Below the pieces are notes generated by a model, which worked only from the letters and a program-made list of their open reading frames with translations, did not search any database and was not told the origin of the DNA. A stretch of DNA of 64,000 bases from Sindora glabra. Taxonomy: Eukaryota; Streptophyta; Magnoliopsida; Fabales; Fabaceae. Of this stretch, positions 1 through 12,500 are shown piece by piece. Made by a program: the position numbers and the translations under genes. The stretch is from assembly GCA_020226215.1 (NCBI GenBank), contig CM035233.1:26415150-26479149 (forward strand), in the 5' to 3' direction. The first letter of the stretch is position 1; each line of letters opens with the position of its first letter.

Positions 1-275
1 TGGTACTATTTTTTTAAAAAAACAAATTTCAAAATTAAAACTAGTAACAAATTAAACTTTAATTCAAGTGATGGATTTGGGTAAATTTTATAATGAGATA
101 AAATAATTCATAAATTGATATTTTTTAGGTTATTTGATTGGTAGAAATAGTATCAAAATTATAACTTTCTAAGAAATAAAAAAATTTTGAGTTATTTGAT
201 TGACTATTAATTGCCTAAATGAAGAAAGTAGAATTTTTAAAAAATATTTACTTTCCATAAATCATGAGAAGTTAC
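1..275. other. AT-rich flank without a recognisable gene
   Basis: AT-rich sequence with short homopolymer runs and no supported coding region. Its last five bases (GTTAC) are the left target-site copy of the neighbouring solo LTR. Confidence 0.5.
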
Positions 276-1941
276 TGTTGGTGTGTATCTTAGGAACTAA
301 TCATATAAATAATTGAAATAATATACAATGTATTATGTTTTATTTTAGGCAATGCAATTATTGTATTATTTTATTTTCATTTTATTAATTTTGCACAATT
401 TATAACTTAATATAATAATTATTCTTAGAATAGTTTTACTATTCCTAAAATGCCCCTAGTCAAGTATTATTACATAAGGGATAGTAATAGTACATCGAGA
501 CTAGCATGTATAGTGATTGATGATTATGAATCATGGAAATATGATATCAAGTCAATACATGAGTATATTGTTAGTGAACAGATGTACTGGACGACCCAAT
601 ATGAGAATACTGCATGGATAAAACTTGTGTCATTAGTAGTTCTCATATGGTCATAATTGCATATAATCCTTTAACCTGAAGTCACTATGGTTTCCTATAT
701 AAGGGGTTACTCACTTTGATGTCGTCCTATGTCACCTTTAATCAGAATGACAAGTAGGGCATTGATTAGGTGTGTCACGAATCATGCAGAGAGAAGTGAG
801 TGATGTAGATAGAATTTTATTACTCTTATAAAAAAGAGATATATCCTTGGACCCCTTGATTGAATAAAACTTAAAAATGCATGGCCATACTCAAATGGAT
901 TAATATGTGATATTGATCATTTGTTTTGAAGTCTACTCAATATCAAAAAATATAAATTGAACTTTGACGAGGATGACACTCTCCATGCCTCCAGTTCAAT
1001 TTGGATATTATTGCAAAAAGGATTATGATGCAAAACGTTGACCTTGTATTAGGTGGATGTCGAATCACAGACATTCTTACTACTTGAGTGGCAGTGATGT
1101 ATTACTAAATACCGCTTACTGTCTATGGCTCAATAATGAGTTATTGTCAATGTTGTAAGAATCGAAAGGGTCACACAAAAGAAGTAAGAATAAGACAATA
1201 ATTAATTGGACTTTAATTATATTAATATCTAATTAATTAGACTTACTTTCGGGCATATATATATTATTAAATAATAATATATTTTTCACGTAATAAATAT
1301 AATTATTATTATATGATATTATTTAATATTAAAGTAATATCAAATATTTACATTATCAAATATTAGATAAATATATTATGAGATAATAATATTTTGATAT
1401 TTGATAACTATATGCAATTATCTAATATAAGATATTTATATTATGAGATAATATTATTATCTAATATTAAATAATTAATAAATAAGTTCCATCTCTCCTC
1501 ATTATCTCTAGTATAAGAATAAGATGAGTTATTAAGTGTGATTAGAATTTTGGAAGCATTATCCTAATAGGACTAGGATTGTGGCTTGCCTAAGTTCTAT
1601 AAAAGGGGACTTGAGGACAGCACTTTTAATACATGCTCATAACTTCCATAAAACCCTAAATTACTTAGAAAATATCCAATCTTAAATCCTAGAGAGAAAA
1701 ACGTATCCGAGCAGATTCATGGAGGGTGAGAGGTCGTTGTTCACTCCGTGTGGATATTGTAGAGATGCTGTACCTTTCGCTCGGTGTTTGATTTATCTAC
1801 TCTCAAGTTTTGATCAGTAGAAACATGAGTGCCTAATAGGTAAAACCCTAATAATTTATTTATGCTTTTTGCATGGATCCTAGGTAGAATTCGGATCAAA
1901 TTTTGAATTTTTGCTGCATGTGATAATCTGAATTCCCAACA
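276..1941 (+). mobile_element. Solo LTR (1.67 kb) with 5-bp target duplication
   Basis: The block starts TGTTGG and ends CCAACA, the inverted TG...CA termini of an LTR. It is flanked on both sides by the same five bases, GTTAC (271-275 and 1942-1946), as expected for integrase-mediated insertion. Only one copy of the sequence is present, with no primer site, polypurine tract or second LTR, so a solo LTR left by LTR-LTR recombination is the simplest reading. A TATA box (TATAAAAG, 1598-1605) supports plus-strand orientation. A small open frame at 450-656 has no recognisable domain and is probably chance. The superfamily cannot be assigned because no internal coding sequence survives; a very long non-autonomous element is a less likely alternative. 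Confidence 0.8.
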
Positions 1942-2051
1942 GTTACTTATCCACATTATATTCAATAATAAAAACTTTCCATATATTTTATAAATAGAAA
2001 TATGAAAGTACTTTCACTTTAATTAGCAATTACTTTAACTTTTTATCCTTG

Positions 2052-2670
2052 TGATGAGGATTGAAGAAGACCCATTGTAGACAAAAGCTTAAAGGCGTTG
2101 GAAAGGCTTCAAGGACCAATGACAAGGGCAAAGACAAAGAGGATTAAGGGAGACCTAGAGAAGATGGTTGCTGTCCTATTTAAAAGAAGACCCAATTTAG
2201 AGTTAGAAGAGTTCAAGATGCTCAATTGCATGTATTTGGAAGACATGGGCTCCAATGGAATCCATTAGCATTTAGTTAGTTTAGTGTTTTGCAATAAATA
2301 GGCTGTGTGGGCTGAGACTTGATTTTGGATTTATTTTAGCATGAAAACTTGTTATTTTATTTGGTTTAATTAGAATTGGACTCGTTAGTGCAAAAGGCCT
2401 ATTAGGGTTTGCATATGATGGCTTATGAAGGCTGGATATATATAAGCTCTTGTAAATAGATTTTTATTCAGTTTTGAATGGAATTGAGATCGAACACACT
2501 TGTGTGTCTCTTTGGTTCTTGAGTAAGCTAATTATCTTTGATCTTATCAAGAGACCCCCTCTTGTGGCGATCGTTCCTTGGCTTATTAATCTTATGATTG
2601 TGGCACCCATCATCCATCTATTCTGTTTTTGTTATTTGTAATCCAATTCAAGATCCGATTAATTTCATCA
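2052..2670 (+). repeat. 5' LTR of the chromovirus-type element
   Basis: Begins TGATGAGG and ends TTTCATCA, and is the same length (619 bp) as the 3' copy at 20902-21520. Its first ~220 bp correspond to the C-terminal coding tail of the element, because the open frame of the 3' copy extends into the LTR. Here that frame has no upstream coding context. Confidence 0.9.
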
Positions 2671-2672
2671 AT

Positions 2673-2684
2673 TGGTATCAGAGC
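2673..2684 (+). other. Primer binding site (tRNA-iMet type)
   Basis: TGGTATCAGAGC lies two bases after the 5' LTR. It is the standard complement to the 3' end of plant initiator tRNA-Met used to prime minus-strand synthesis in many plant LTR retrotransposons. Confidence 0.9.
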
Positions 2685-3821
2685 TTTGGTTGGAGTTGGA
2701 TTTGAAGAATACTGTTCAACGCGCATTATTCATCATTATTATTTCATCTTTCATTGCACATTGTTCATCGTTACTGTTTCGTTCGATACTATTCATCACA
2801 CGACACTGCTCACAATTTCTGCTCGTGGTACTGTTCATCTAGTTTAGGGTTTCACGATACTATTCACACATCACACTGTTCACACAGTCTAGGGTTTCAT
2901 CATTTCTTGGTACAATCTTTCCTAAATCTTGTTGCAACACTTGTTTTTATTGCTGGATTCTTTTTTCTTAGTGATTCGAATAGCTAAATTCATAGCTAAT
3001 TGTTAGTTTTCTGCACTTGTGTTCTTCATGTTCATCACATGTTCTTAATTTTGAATTTGTTCAATCTTGTGAAATTATATTAGTTTGGTGTTTAGTGTTA
3101 AATAATATGTTAATTTGAAGGGAATTGTGAATACAATTAATTCTAGTTCCTTGTTTACTGTTTCTTTCCAAAATTTTGGTTCAATTGGATTGAAGTTTTG
3201 CTATCTTAAATATGACCATTCTCATATTCTTACTTGTTCTTGCAAGTTCATCATTAGTGGCTAATTGAAAATTGTGTGACTCAATTTGAAAAGGGGGTAC
3301 AAGTATTGTGCAGCAAAAAAAAAGAAAAAATCTACAGCAAAAAAAAAAAAGAAAAAAAATCAGCAGCACACAAAAATGCTTCTTGGATGCCATTTTCTTG
3401 TAATTTTTAGCTTGTTTTTGCTTAGTTTATGATTGATTCCATACCAAAAAATTTTGGAAACAACTTAGCTATTATTTAACATTACATAATCTTCTCTAAT
3501 TTCTCTTTTCTTGTCTTGTTTGTATTTTATTTTTCTTTAGTGTGCTTATTTCTTGTTTAGTTTTCTTGATTATCTTTGTTGGCTTCCTTAGTTTTGCCTC
3601 AGAGTTTTCTCTTGTTGGCTTCACTTGTGTCTTGTGGATTGATTGTCATTTGGTTGTGGTTGATTATGTGGATTAGAGGTTGACTTCTTTAAGAACACTT
3701 GAGGGGAAAAAGCCAAGAGAGAAATCCTTACACAAAAGCCAATTTTGAGTGAAACACGAGTGAACATCTATTAAGGGTGGAGAGGACCTTTTATTACATT
3801 AACTTCTTTTGTTTTGTAGAT
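2685..3821 (+). other. 5' untranslated leader of the chromovirus-type element
   Basis: Non-coding region between primer site and gag. It contains repeats of 'ACTGTTCA' and 'ACTATTCA' type words around 2710-2890 and two A-rich tracts near 3317-3360. No open frame here has a recognisable domain. Confidence 0.6.
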
Positions 3822-4441
3822 ATGTCTAGTGAAGAAGGATTAAGTAGGGAAAGCACTCCTCCCTCACCTAAGTCCTTGGCTGTTAGATTGCAAATTGAAG
3901 GACTTACACAAAGATTTGAAAAAATGTTTGAGAGGCAGAATGAAACCATAAGGAATATTCAAGAAACAGTGGCAAATAATGCAAGAAGGCAAGCACATGA
4001 CCGTTTTCCACATGCCCATACAGATTCTAGTAGTTTTCCAAGATAAAGAAGAAAAGATAAAAGGGATAATGAAGAGAGGAGGTATGATAGGAGGAGAGAT
4101 AGGAGAGATGATAGAGAGAGGAGGAATGATAGGAGAAGGAGAGGAGAAGATGGAAGAGTAAGAGAAAATGAGGGAATTGTTGGAATTAAAATAAAGATTC
4201 CTAGTTTTCATGGTAGGAATGATGTTAAAACATACTTAGAGTGGGAGTTGAAGATAGAGCAAGTATTCTCATGCCATAACTATAGTAAGGAAAAGAAAGT
4301 GAAGGTAACTTCCCTAGAGTTCCACTACTATGCCTTGGTGTGGTAGGATCAAATCTAAAAGGAGCAAAGGAGATAGGATGAGGAACCCGTAGTCACATGA
4401 TTGAAATGAAGAACCTAATAGGCAAGAGATTTGTTCCTACA
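3822..4441 (+). pseudogene. gag: gag, N-terminal fragment (chromovirus-type element)
   Basis: Starts MSSEEGLSRESTPPSP and continues in one frame through a predicted helical stretch and an arginine/aspartate-rich basic region (about 4046-4160). It then enters the retrotransposon gag core, recognisable from PSFHGRNDVKTYLEWELK and a downstream SLEFHYYALVW. The frame is broken by a TAA at 4044-4046 and by several later stops, including TAG where the family normally has a second Trp after 'VW'. Coding is cut at 4441 by the Athila-like insertion and resumes at 16904. The gag protein would form the cytoplasmic particle in which reverse transcription takes place. It is non-functional here. Confidence 0.8.
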
Positions 4442-5777
4442 TGACGTGAGCCCGCAAGTGTATAAGTTTTGTCGAGTTATAGTATAAAAGATATCGTCTC
4501 CACAGGGATTGAGTGTTGAATACTAATTGAATTTCAAGGTAAATTATCTAGGTGTACTAATTGTGATTGTGAATTAAGAGTAAAATGCGAAACAAAGTTT
4601 AGTTATAAAAAAGGAAGAAAATGGAACTAGTATGAATCAAGTAAAGATTTAATTCAAATGGGGTGGAAGTGTACTCAGCTTTAGGGTTTCCTTGTGCTAT
4701 TCATTATGGAATGAAGATAATCTTCTGGCTTGGTTTACTGTTAATTTAGATTGCTGGATTATCGAAAATAAGCTATACCTCATTGCAAGGCTACTAGCTA
4801 CTAACCAATAAATAAAGTGCCTAGAATTTCTTTAGTAATCACTCACCTAGGTTGTATTAACAATGCTTTGAGAATCCAATTTTAGACATTTCATCTTGTG
4901 CAAAAGAATCCAATTAGCTTAATTCCTAAGTCTAATAGAGATTCCCAATGATTATGCAAGATTTGATTAATTAATTGGTTATTCCAACCTAAAATTAACT
5001 AATCCTTTACACAAATCTAATATTCCGAAAGTATTGGGTTGTTGAATTACAAAATAGCATAATCAAATCATAAATTAACAATAAATCAAGTTAGATTATA
5101 TTAAAATCAAATCCATAAATCCAAGAACAAGTCTACCCCAGCTGAGCATTAAGGTTTAGTGTGAGTTCATTACAAAACTAGTATAAAATCAGAAAATAGA
5201 GAGGGGAATCAAACTAGTCATGAAACTCTACAAATTCCTTGCTTGAATCCAATCCTCCAAGGCTAGCAGTCACCCTCAGTGTCTTTAGGTCTCTCCAAGG
5301 GTTTCTACTGATGGCTCTCTCTTTAATTTTCAGCTCTCCTTCCCTCTTTTAGCAAATTCTCCACATAAAACTTATATTGGTAAAGTACACGGGGTATGAC
5401 ACGGCCCGTGTTATGACCCGTGTACTTATATGAAGGGTCAAGCAGTATGGTACACGGGGTCTGACACTCCTCGTGTCGACCCCCGTGTTCTTTTGCGAGC
5501 AGCTCAGCGAGGCTTCGAAACACACAGAAAGATACATGGCCATCCACACGGGGTTCCCATACCCCCTATTCTTTGTTAGATGAGCGAATTTGCTTTGATT
5601 CTCCACAATTTGCATGGTTTTGGCTTTGGATCCTTTTCTAATGCTCTAATGAGTCACTTTAAAACCTGAGAACAAAATATCGAGCATTTAAGTACCCTTT
5701 TCCAATTAATTTGCACAAAATACTAAATAAATAAGTGATGAAACACATAAAATATAAGTGCAAATGTGCATTTATCA
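4442..5777 (-). repeat. 3' LTR of the Athila-like element
   Basis: Reads TGACGTGAG at its plus-strand left end and TTTATCA at its right end, giving TG...CA termini in both directions. It matches 15549-16903 throughout, with small indels. It holds palindromic ACACGGG/CCCGTGT modules at about 5385-5425, 5450-5490 and near 5545, related to an array inside the same element (9271-9657). Confidence 0.9.
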
Positions 5778-5791
5778 ATTCCCTCACACTT
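5778..5791 (-). other. Polypurine tract of the Athila-like element
   Basis: On the minus strand, AAGTGTGAGGGAAT lies directly before the 3' LTR. This is the position and composition expected for the plus-strand primer. The purine run is interrupted by two Ts, so it is a modest tract. Confidence 0.6.
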
Positions 5792-7432
5792 AAATCTTGC
5801 TCGTCCTCAAGTAAGGAAGTAAGAGAACAAAAATTTACTCCACTTTTCTGTTAATATCATCAGGTAATCATTTAGTGAATCAAAAATTAGGATCAAGTCA
5901 TGTAAGGCAACTAAATGAAAACAAAGCAGCAGAATAAGTCAATCCTTATCATAAAAGTAAAAGAGAAGAGCCTCACAGGTAAAGTGTTCACTCAAACTCT
6001 CAAGATAAGGGTTGTGTATACTCTCAAATCAATCAATTCAGGACTTAATGTTACCATATGCTTGCAAAAACTCTAGTCTCCACTACTATATTGTAAAATG
6101 CATGCAAATCAGAGGACTTTCTTAGGGAAAATGATGAGGATAGAGGAAAGGAAAATTAAGGGATGAAAAGTGATAGAGTTAGAGAAGGGAAAAGACATAT
6201 TGGCCTTAAGTTCGACCACTGTTGAGTTCCATTGCTCAGCTTAGCATATTGCCTTGCTTCTATTCTTTGCCTCAACTTTTTCTGTGATAGCAAACAAAAC
6301 TTTTCTTTCTTTTTTATTTCCCAACAAGCTTTTCTTCTTCTTCTTCCCAAATTATTTATTTAACACCATTTTTTTCAACAATAAATTAACTTACCCAACT
6401 GAGCAGCTCTATGTAAGAACCTCTAAGTAATAGCCAAACTCATTTAATGTGTCTAAGTTCCCTTAAATTCTGAAGTTCAAGTTCACTTAGGCAGTGGCTT
6501 TGAATGCATATAGGATGGGCTAGGATTGAAATGAGGGTCCAAAGCTCAAGGTGGCTAACTAGGGGTAAAGCTGAAAATAGTTTAAGGTAAATCAAAGAAG
6601 GGATTCAAATAAGCAAAACAAATAAAAAGGGTGAAGAAACATGACCTCATCATTTTTTACATGCAAAATACATAAAATGTAGCCTCAAAAAGAGCAAATG
6701 CAAGTTCTAGAACAAAAAGTCAAGAGTGAGACATAATCCCTCAAGAAAATAAGAATAAGCCTCAAATTCTAATGTGAAAAGTTGCTCAATAGGCTCAAGT
6801 CTCACAAGGATCAATTATGCTCATTACTCTCAACTTCAAGCTTTAGATTTTCCTTATTAAGTTACTAGTTAATCATTAAAAGAGCAAGGCATGAACAAAT
6901 CCACTGTAGTCAAAAGATTGCCTTAAAAAAATTTTAAAATTTTGTACATATCATTGTATTTGGAGTAAATTTCAGTACTCTAAATCAATCAAGCAGATTC
7001 AAGTGCAATACATTCTAAAAGTTGCTCCCCCATACTTAAAATTAGACATTGTCCTTAATGTACAAAAAAAAGGTAAATAGAAAAGAGATAGAGAAGAGAT
7101 GGGGGATTGGAACTTCCCTAACAAGTGGAGTGTTGTTCTCAATTACAAAACATGGCTTCTGGGGGATCCACAAGCAGAGAAAGATTAGGAGACAAAGAAG
7201 AGACTACTAATGCAAAAGAAAGGAGATGCATTACTGGGATAAAATATGTCGTTAGTTAGTTATTATAGACATAAATAGTAAGAGTGCAAGAAAATAAAAG
7301 AGAAAGAGTTAAAGTAATAAAAACTAAATGAAAGTGCATCACTAATATAAGTATAGACCAAGATAAATGAGAATAGAAAAGAGGAACAAGTAAAAGGGAG
7401 AATATATAAGTAAAAGGGAAAAGTAATCTGAG
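5792..7432 (-). other. 3' non-coding region of the Athila-like element
   Basis: About 1.6 kb between the extra ORF and the 3' LTR. Short open frames here have no recognisable domain. Long 3' non-coding regions are usual in Athila/Tat elements. Confidence 0.55.
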
Positions 7433-8612
7433 CTACTGAGTAGGAGGATCTGGATCAGCTGGGGAAAAGGAGTGGAAAAGCTTGAAAAAGGACTCAACCA
7501 TGCTCTCAATGTGTCTGGATCTCCTGTCCAAGTCATCATAGAAGCCCTCAATCCTCGACTGACGCTCAGATATGCGCTGAAGCTCAGCCAGAATCTGCTG
7601 TTGACCAGACAAGATATCTAAAAAATAAGCCTCAGATGAAACTCTTCCGCCTGCAGAAGATGATGGACCCATATCAGGAGCTGCATCAGCATCGCCATCA
7701 TCTGCAAGAAAATCATGCTCATCCTCAGGGGGTGGCTGTTGCACAAGCTAAATCTTTATAGCTAGAAGAATGCCCCTACAAAGGGGGGTCATGTGGGATG
7801 CTACAAAAAGGGATCCATAAGGTCGATCAAAGAGTCTCAACTGCCTGGCTAGTTTGGTAATGTATGGATTGGCAGCAATACTCCCAGCTTATCTATCTAA
7901 TGCCTGAGCTGAAAAGAAGTGTGCAAATGCAGCTCCAATGTGGATAGGGACTCTTTGTATCATGCTGTACAGGAAGAGGATATTAGCTATGCTCACTACT
8001 CCGTGACTATGCCCTTAACCACTCAAAGTATGACTAAAAATAAAGTGGATGACTCGCCATGTGACTCTCCGGAGGTTAGATGCCTTGCTTTTTGTTGGAT
8101 TATAAGTGCTCTCGGTAGCAATGTTAGACCATACTTGCCACTCTTGGGTCCCATGTGACAGTCCTATCAGAATATCCTGATACTCAAGGGTGGCTACAAA
8201 GTCTTCAGAGTAAATTCTCATGTGTACTGATAGCTGGGTCACACTCATAGAATATATGACTTTCCCGAGGTAGAACTGCACTGTATCAGCAGAATCAACA
8301 GTGCTGAAGTATCTCTCTAGATAGAAGGTGCTGAGAAACTCCAAGGTAAGTTCTCTATAAGTAGGCTCTATGATCTGAAAGAATGTCTCCCAAGCACTTA
8401 CACTGATAAGCTCTCTGATCTTGTCCTCAAGGCCAAAGCTCCCTCAAGACCGCCCAATCTATGTATCGACCTTCCACAAACGATCGGTCTCTGTGTCTAT
8501 TAAATGCCTGGATATGGGCATCATCTATGAATTCTAGGAGTTGGGAGGTAGCTGGTCCTCTAGAGGAGGTCCCTCTAGAAGTAATGCCTTTATAGGTCCT
8601 CTTAGTAGCCAT
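7433..8612 (-). pseudogene. Extra ORF 3' of pol (Athila ORF / 'plant transposon protein' type)
   Basis: Minus-strand coding remnant in several frames. It begins MATKRTYKGITSRGTSSRG, followed by a segment with FVEGRYIDWAVL, then after a frameshift near 8430 a segment with LEFLSTFYLERYF and FYLGKVIYSMSVTQLSVHM. The last part (7744-7433) is rich in acidic, Gln and Arg residues around ERQSRIEGFYDDLDRR and is probably coiled-coil. The pattern of an aromatic 'fveGRyIDw' segment followed by 'LEFLsTF' and 'MSvtqls' resembles the Athila ORF-1/putative plant transposon protein family. That family often occupies the position where some elements have an envelope-like gene. I assign it from pattern and position only; its role is unknown. 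It is broken by at least two frame changes. Confidence 0.55.
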
Positions 8613-9869
8613 CTTCTATCTTTTTAACATGATCTGCAAGGGAAAACTAGAATGTGAGAGAGAATTTTGAGAGTTTCACTATAAATTGGACAGTTCCAGG
8701 TTTAGATAGTGTTAATCAACAGAATTTAAGGCTAGAAATTCAGCAAGCAATTCTAATATCTATCCAATGTCAAAAGAAGTGCAATTCAAAGCTTGATTCA
8801 TCAATGCAAGCAAGTGAACAAATCAAATGAGGTAAATCATGCAATTAGGTTCCCCAGGTAAATATTAAACTCTAAAGGATTTAACTTCAATCAGTAAGAT
8901 CTAGCCAAAGAAAAATTCTGAGGATATGAACATTCCTATAAGTCTTACCATTCATTGAAGCTCAATAAACACAAGTAATTGCAAATATCTTCAAAGAATT
9001 CAAGGGAAAGACTCTTACCTCGTGAATTTCAAAGAAAAACCCTAAGTTACTGGTTGAAGCCTAAGAGGAACCTAAATCTTGCAATTGGACTAATTAAATC
9101 GAAGATTAAATAGTAAAATTACCTTAAATAGTCAAGTAAAACATTTTAATCGATGTATTTTAAGAAAAGAACGATCGAAAATGAGTGTAGAAAAAGATAG
9201 GTCACGATGCGTGCTGAAAAAGATGAAGGAAAATGGAGGAATTTCGGCCATTAAAAGCTCGTCCGCCTAGGAACACGAGGCATGACACGGCCCATGTTAT
9301 ACCCTATGTTCTTTTGCGAATGGGTATTCTGAAGAACAAGTGTACAGAGGGGTTTTCATAAAAATACACGGGGTCTGACATACCTCGTGTTTCTCGCTGG
9401 AAGGCTCTTTGAAGACTTCGCAATAGTACATGGGGTTTGATATGGCCCGTGTCAACTCCCGTGTTCTTCTCTGAAAGGCTCTTATATTAAAAAATTCTTA
9501 TCATCGATTTAGTCAGTAAGGTATACGGTGTTTGATACGCCCCATGTTCTACACCGTGTATCTCACTGGAATGCCATTAAATGCAAAAAAATTTCAATAC
9601 TAACTAGACAGTGAGGTACATGGGGTTTGACACTCCCTGTGTTCTACACCGTGTATCTCACTGGAATACATTTTAAGCCTTCTATGCATGAAAATGAATA
9701 ACAAAAATGTATATATGCCTAATTTACCCAAAAATAAAAATCAAGTGCAACAAATGAGCATCTTAAATCAATAACCAATAACTTATATGCCTCAAACTAG
9801 TTAGAAACTCAAAGAAAAAAATGAGAAAAATGAATATTAAAAGCAATAAAAATAGAAAAAAAAATTTGC
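8613..9869 (-). other. Spacer between pol and the extra ORF, with a palindrome array
   Basis: Non-coding on both strands. The feature of note is an array of ACACGGG/CCCGTGT-type modules at 9271-9657, listed separately. The rest is A-rich, with no supported frame. Confidence 0.6.
9271..9657. repeat. Array of palindromic ACACGGG...CCCGTGT modules, ~95-bp spacing
   Basis: Five ~40-bp modules start near 9271, 9364, 9426, 9521 and 9616 (spacings about 93, 62, 95 and 95). Each has the pattern (A)CACGGGG-TYTGA-CAC...CCGTGT...CCGTGT, so inner and outer arms can pair. The last two modules share the following spacer beginning 'TCTCACTGGAAT'. Two or three modules of the same type occur in the LTR of this element. 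GC content is well above the surrounding AT-rich sequence. Role unknown; a regulatory, packaging or structural RNA element is possible. Confidence 0.7.
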
Positions 9870-11280
9870 TTGGGTTGCCTCCCAAGAAGTGCTTGTTTAA
9901 GGTCATAAGCTCGACCCCTGTTTCAATCAGTCTGAAGCTACCATTATTGGTGGCCTGGCAACATAGTGTTTCAATTTTTGGCCATTAACCTTGAAATTGT
10001 TAGTGTTTTCACTCTAAATTTCTACAGCTCCAAATGGATACACTTTTTTCACATGAAATGGTCTAGTCCACCTTGTTTTGAGCTTCCCTGGAAAGAGCTT
10101 AAATCTAGAACTAAATAACAACACTAAGTCTCCCTCATGGAATTTCCTTCTCAGAATGCGCTTGTCGTGCTAAATCTTTGTTCTTTCTTTGTATATCTTG
10201 GCATTGTCATAAGCATCATTTCTCAGTTCTTCAAGTTCAAGAAGTTGAAGCTTTCTTTTCTCCCCAGTAGATTGCAAATCAAAGTTTAGTAACTTTATTG
10301 CCCAATATGCTTTGTGTTCAATCTTTATCGACAAATGACAATACTTCCTATAAATAAGCCTAAATGGTGCCATTCCAATAGGAGTCTTGAAAGCAGTCCT
10401 GTAGGCCCATAAGGCATTATCCAATTTGAGGGCCCAATTTCTCCTTGATCTAGACACAATCTTCTCTAATATGCTTTTGATTTCTCTATTTAAAAGCTCC
10501 ACTTGCCCACTGGTTTGTGGGTGATATGGAGTAGAGATCTTATGGGTTACACCATACCCTTTCAAGAGGGATTGAAATTAATTAGCAATGAAGTGAGACC
10601 TTCCATTAGTGATGACTGCTCTAGGTATCCCAAATCTAGGAAATAACACCTTCTTGAAGAATTTAACTACAACTTTTACATCACATGTCCGAGTGGCAAT
10701 TGCCTCCACCTATTTAGAAACATAATCAACCGCCACAAGTACATATTTGTTACTGCAAGAAGGTGGGAATGGTCCCATGAAATCAATTCCCCAGACATCG
10801 AATATTTCGACTTCCAAAATGTTGTTCAAAGGCATCTCGTACCTTTTTGATATACTACCAACTCTTTGACATTGGTCACATGAAGTCATATAGTGATGAA
10901 CATCCTTGAATAGAGTTAGCCAATAGAAACCTTCCTAGACAATCTTTGTAGCTGTTCTTGAGGTGCCGAAGTGTTCTCTATAGGGGGAGGAGTGACAATG
11001 GAATAAAATACTAGCAATTTCTTCCTGAGGCACACACCTTTTGAACAAGCCATCAGCACATCTTCTATAGAGAAGAGGATCATCCCAAAAATAATGTTTC
11101 ACCTCTGCTAAGAACTTTTTTTTCTACTGATATCCTGTATCCGAAGGCAAAACACCACTCATGATGTAATTAACATAGTCGGCAAACCATGAGATAGCTG
11201 AAGAAGGGACGGCCAACAGATAATCATCTGGAAGGGAATCATTTATTAGTATCTCTTTGTCTACCTCATCTTCTAACTAC
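9870..11280 (-). pseudogene. Integrase (Athila-like element)
   Basis: Minus-strand frame with stops. From N- to C-terminus: a zinc-binding HHCC region ending in YMTSCDQCQRVGS (about 10,860-10,900), the catalytic core with DVWGIDFMGPFPPS (first Asp, about 10,785), a VITNGRSHF segment where the second catalytic Asp is normally found, and HPQTSGQVELLNREIK carrying the Glu (about 10,510). The second acidic residue reads Asn, a GAT-to-AAT type change that would abolish strand transfer. The C-terminal part (about 10,170-9,870) includes FHEGDLVLLFSSRFKLFPG and a basic tail. Stops occur between 'HFIAN' and 'FQSL', after 'ERTKI' and elsewhere. Integrase would insert the element's cDNA into nuclear DNA. 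This copy is inactive. Confidence 0.8.
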
Positions 11281-12500
11281 TGCTTCAACCTTGAAAGGTG
11301 ATTAGCCACAACATTCTCGGTATCCTTTTTATCTCAAATTTTCAGATCAAATTTTTGTAACAAAAGAATCCATCTAATTAGGCGAGGCTTAGCTTCTTTC
11401 TTGCTCAAAAGGTATCTGATTGCTGTATGATCCGTAAAGACTATCACCTTAGAATCCACGAAATAGGATTGAAACTTGTCAACTGCATAAATTACTGTAA
11501 AAAGTTCCTTCTCAGTTGTAGCATAATTGAGCTGAGCCTCATCCAAAGTCTTGCTGGCATAGTATATGGCATGAACCTTCCTATCCTTCCTCTGTCCGAG
11601 TACCGCTCCTACTACATAGTCGCTAGCATCGCATATCACCTCAAATGGTAGATTCCAGTCTGGTGCTTGTATAATTGGGCTAGAAATGAAGGCCTTCTTT
11701 AACCTACAAAATGCATCCAAACAATCTTGATTAAAATCAAAAGCAACATCTTTTGCAAGCAGGTTAGTTAAAGGTTTAGCAATTTTAGAGAAATCCTTGA
11801 TCAAGCGTCGATAGAAACTGACGTGTCCCAGAAAACTCCTCACTCCCTTTATAGAAGTTGGGGGAGGTAATTTCTCTATGATTTCCACCTTAGCCTTGTC
11901 TACCTCAATACCATGCTCTGATACTTGATGACTAAGGACAATCCCTTCTCTTACCATAAAATGGCATTTCTCCCAGTTGAGTACTAAATTTACCTCTTCA
12001 CATCTCTGCAGCACTTAAGATAAATTAGTCAAACAGTTATCAAAGGAAGTACCATATACAGAAAAATCATCCATAAAGACCTCCATGATGTTTTCAATAA
12101 AATCAGAGAAAATAGCCATCATACAACATTGAAATGTAGCATGAGCATTACACAAATCAAAAGGCATTCTCTTATATGCAAAAGTGTCATAAGGACATGT
12201 AAATGTGGTTTTTTCTTGATCATTTGGATGTATAGGAATTTGGAAGAAACCAGAATAACCATCCAAGTAACAAAAATGTGAATGTTTAGCTAATCTTTCC
12301 AAAGTTTGATCAATAAAGGGGAAAGAGAAATGGTCTTTTCGAGTTACTTTGTTCAATTTTCTATAATCTATACACATCCTCAAACCCGTGACAATTTTAG
12401 TGGGAATTAGCTCATTATTGTCATTTTTTACTACAGTTAATCCCCCTTTCTTAGGAACAACATGTACCGGACTAACCCAACTAACTGTCTGAAATTGGAT
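11281..12500 (-). pseudogene. Reverse transcriptase and RNase H (Athila-like element)
   Basis: RT is recognised from MCIDYRKLNKVTRKDHFSFPFIDQ in pieces: CIDYRKLN (about 12,380), the FCYLDGYSGFFQIPI block (12,280) and VFMDDFSVYG (about 12,080), the polymerase active-site loop with Phe-Met-Asp-Asp. RNase H follows in the second frame: VICDASDYVVGAVLG gives the first Asp, EKELFTVIYA the Glu and FTDHTAIRYLL the second Asp. The fourth carboxylate position reads Asn in VVANHLSRL. A stop at 12,015-12,017 separates RT from the connection/RNase H frame, and more stops occur upstream near 12,490-12,600. Together these enzymes copy the element RNA into double-stranded DNA. Confidence 0.85.

Noticed and set aside
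450..656. 68-codon open frame as a gene
   Set aside because: It lies inside the solo LTR, has no domain and no coding neighbours.
3181..3393. Minus-strand Phe-rich frame
   Set aside because: It is the reverse of A-rich tracts in a retroelement leader.
9271..9657. CRISPR-like array
   Set aside because: Spacing looks repeat-like, but the repeats are degenerate, the spacers are partly shared, and this is a plant retrotransposon.
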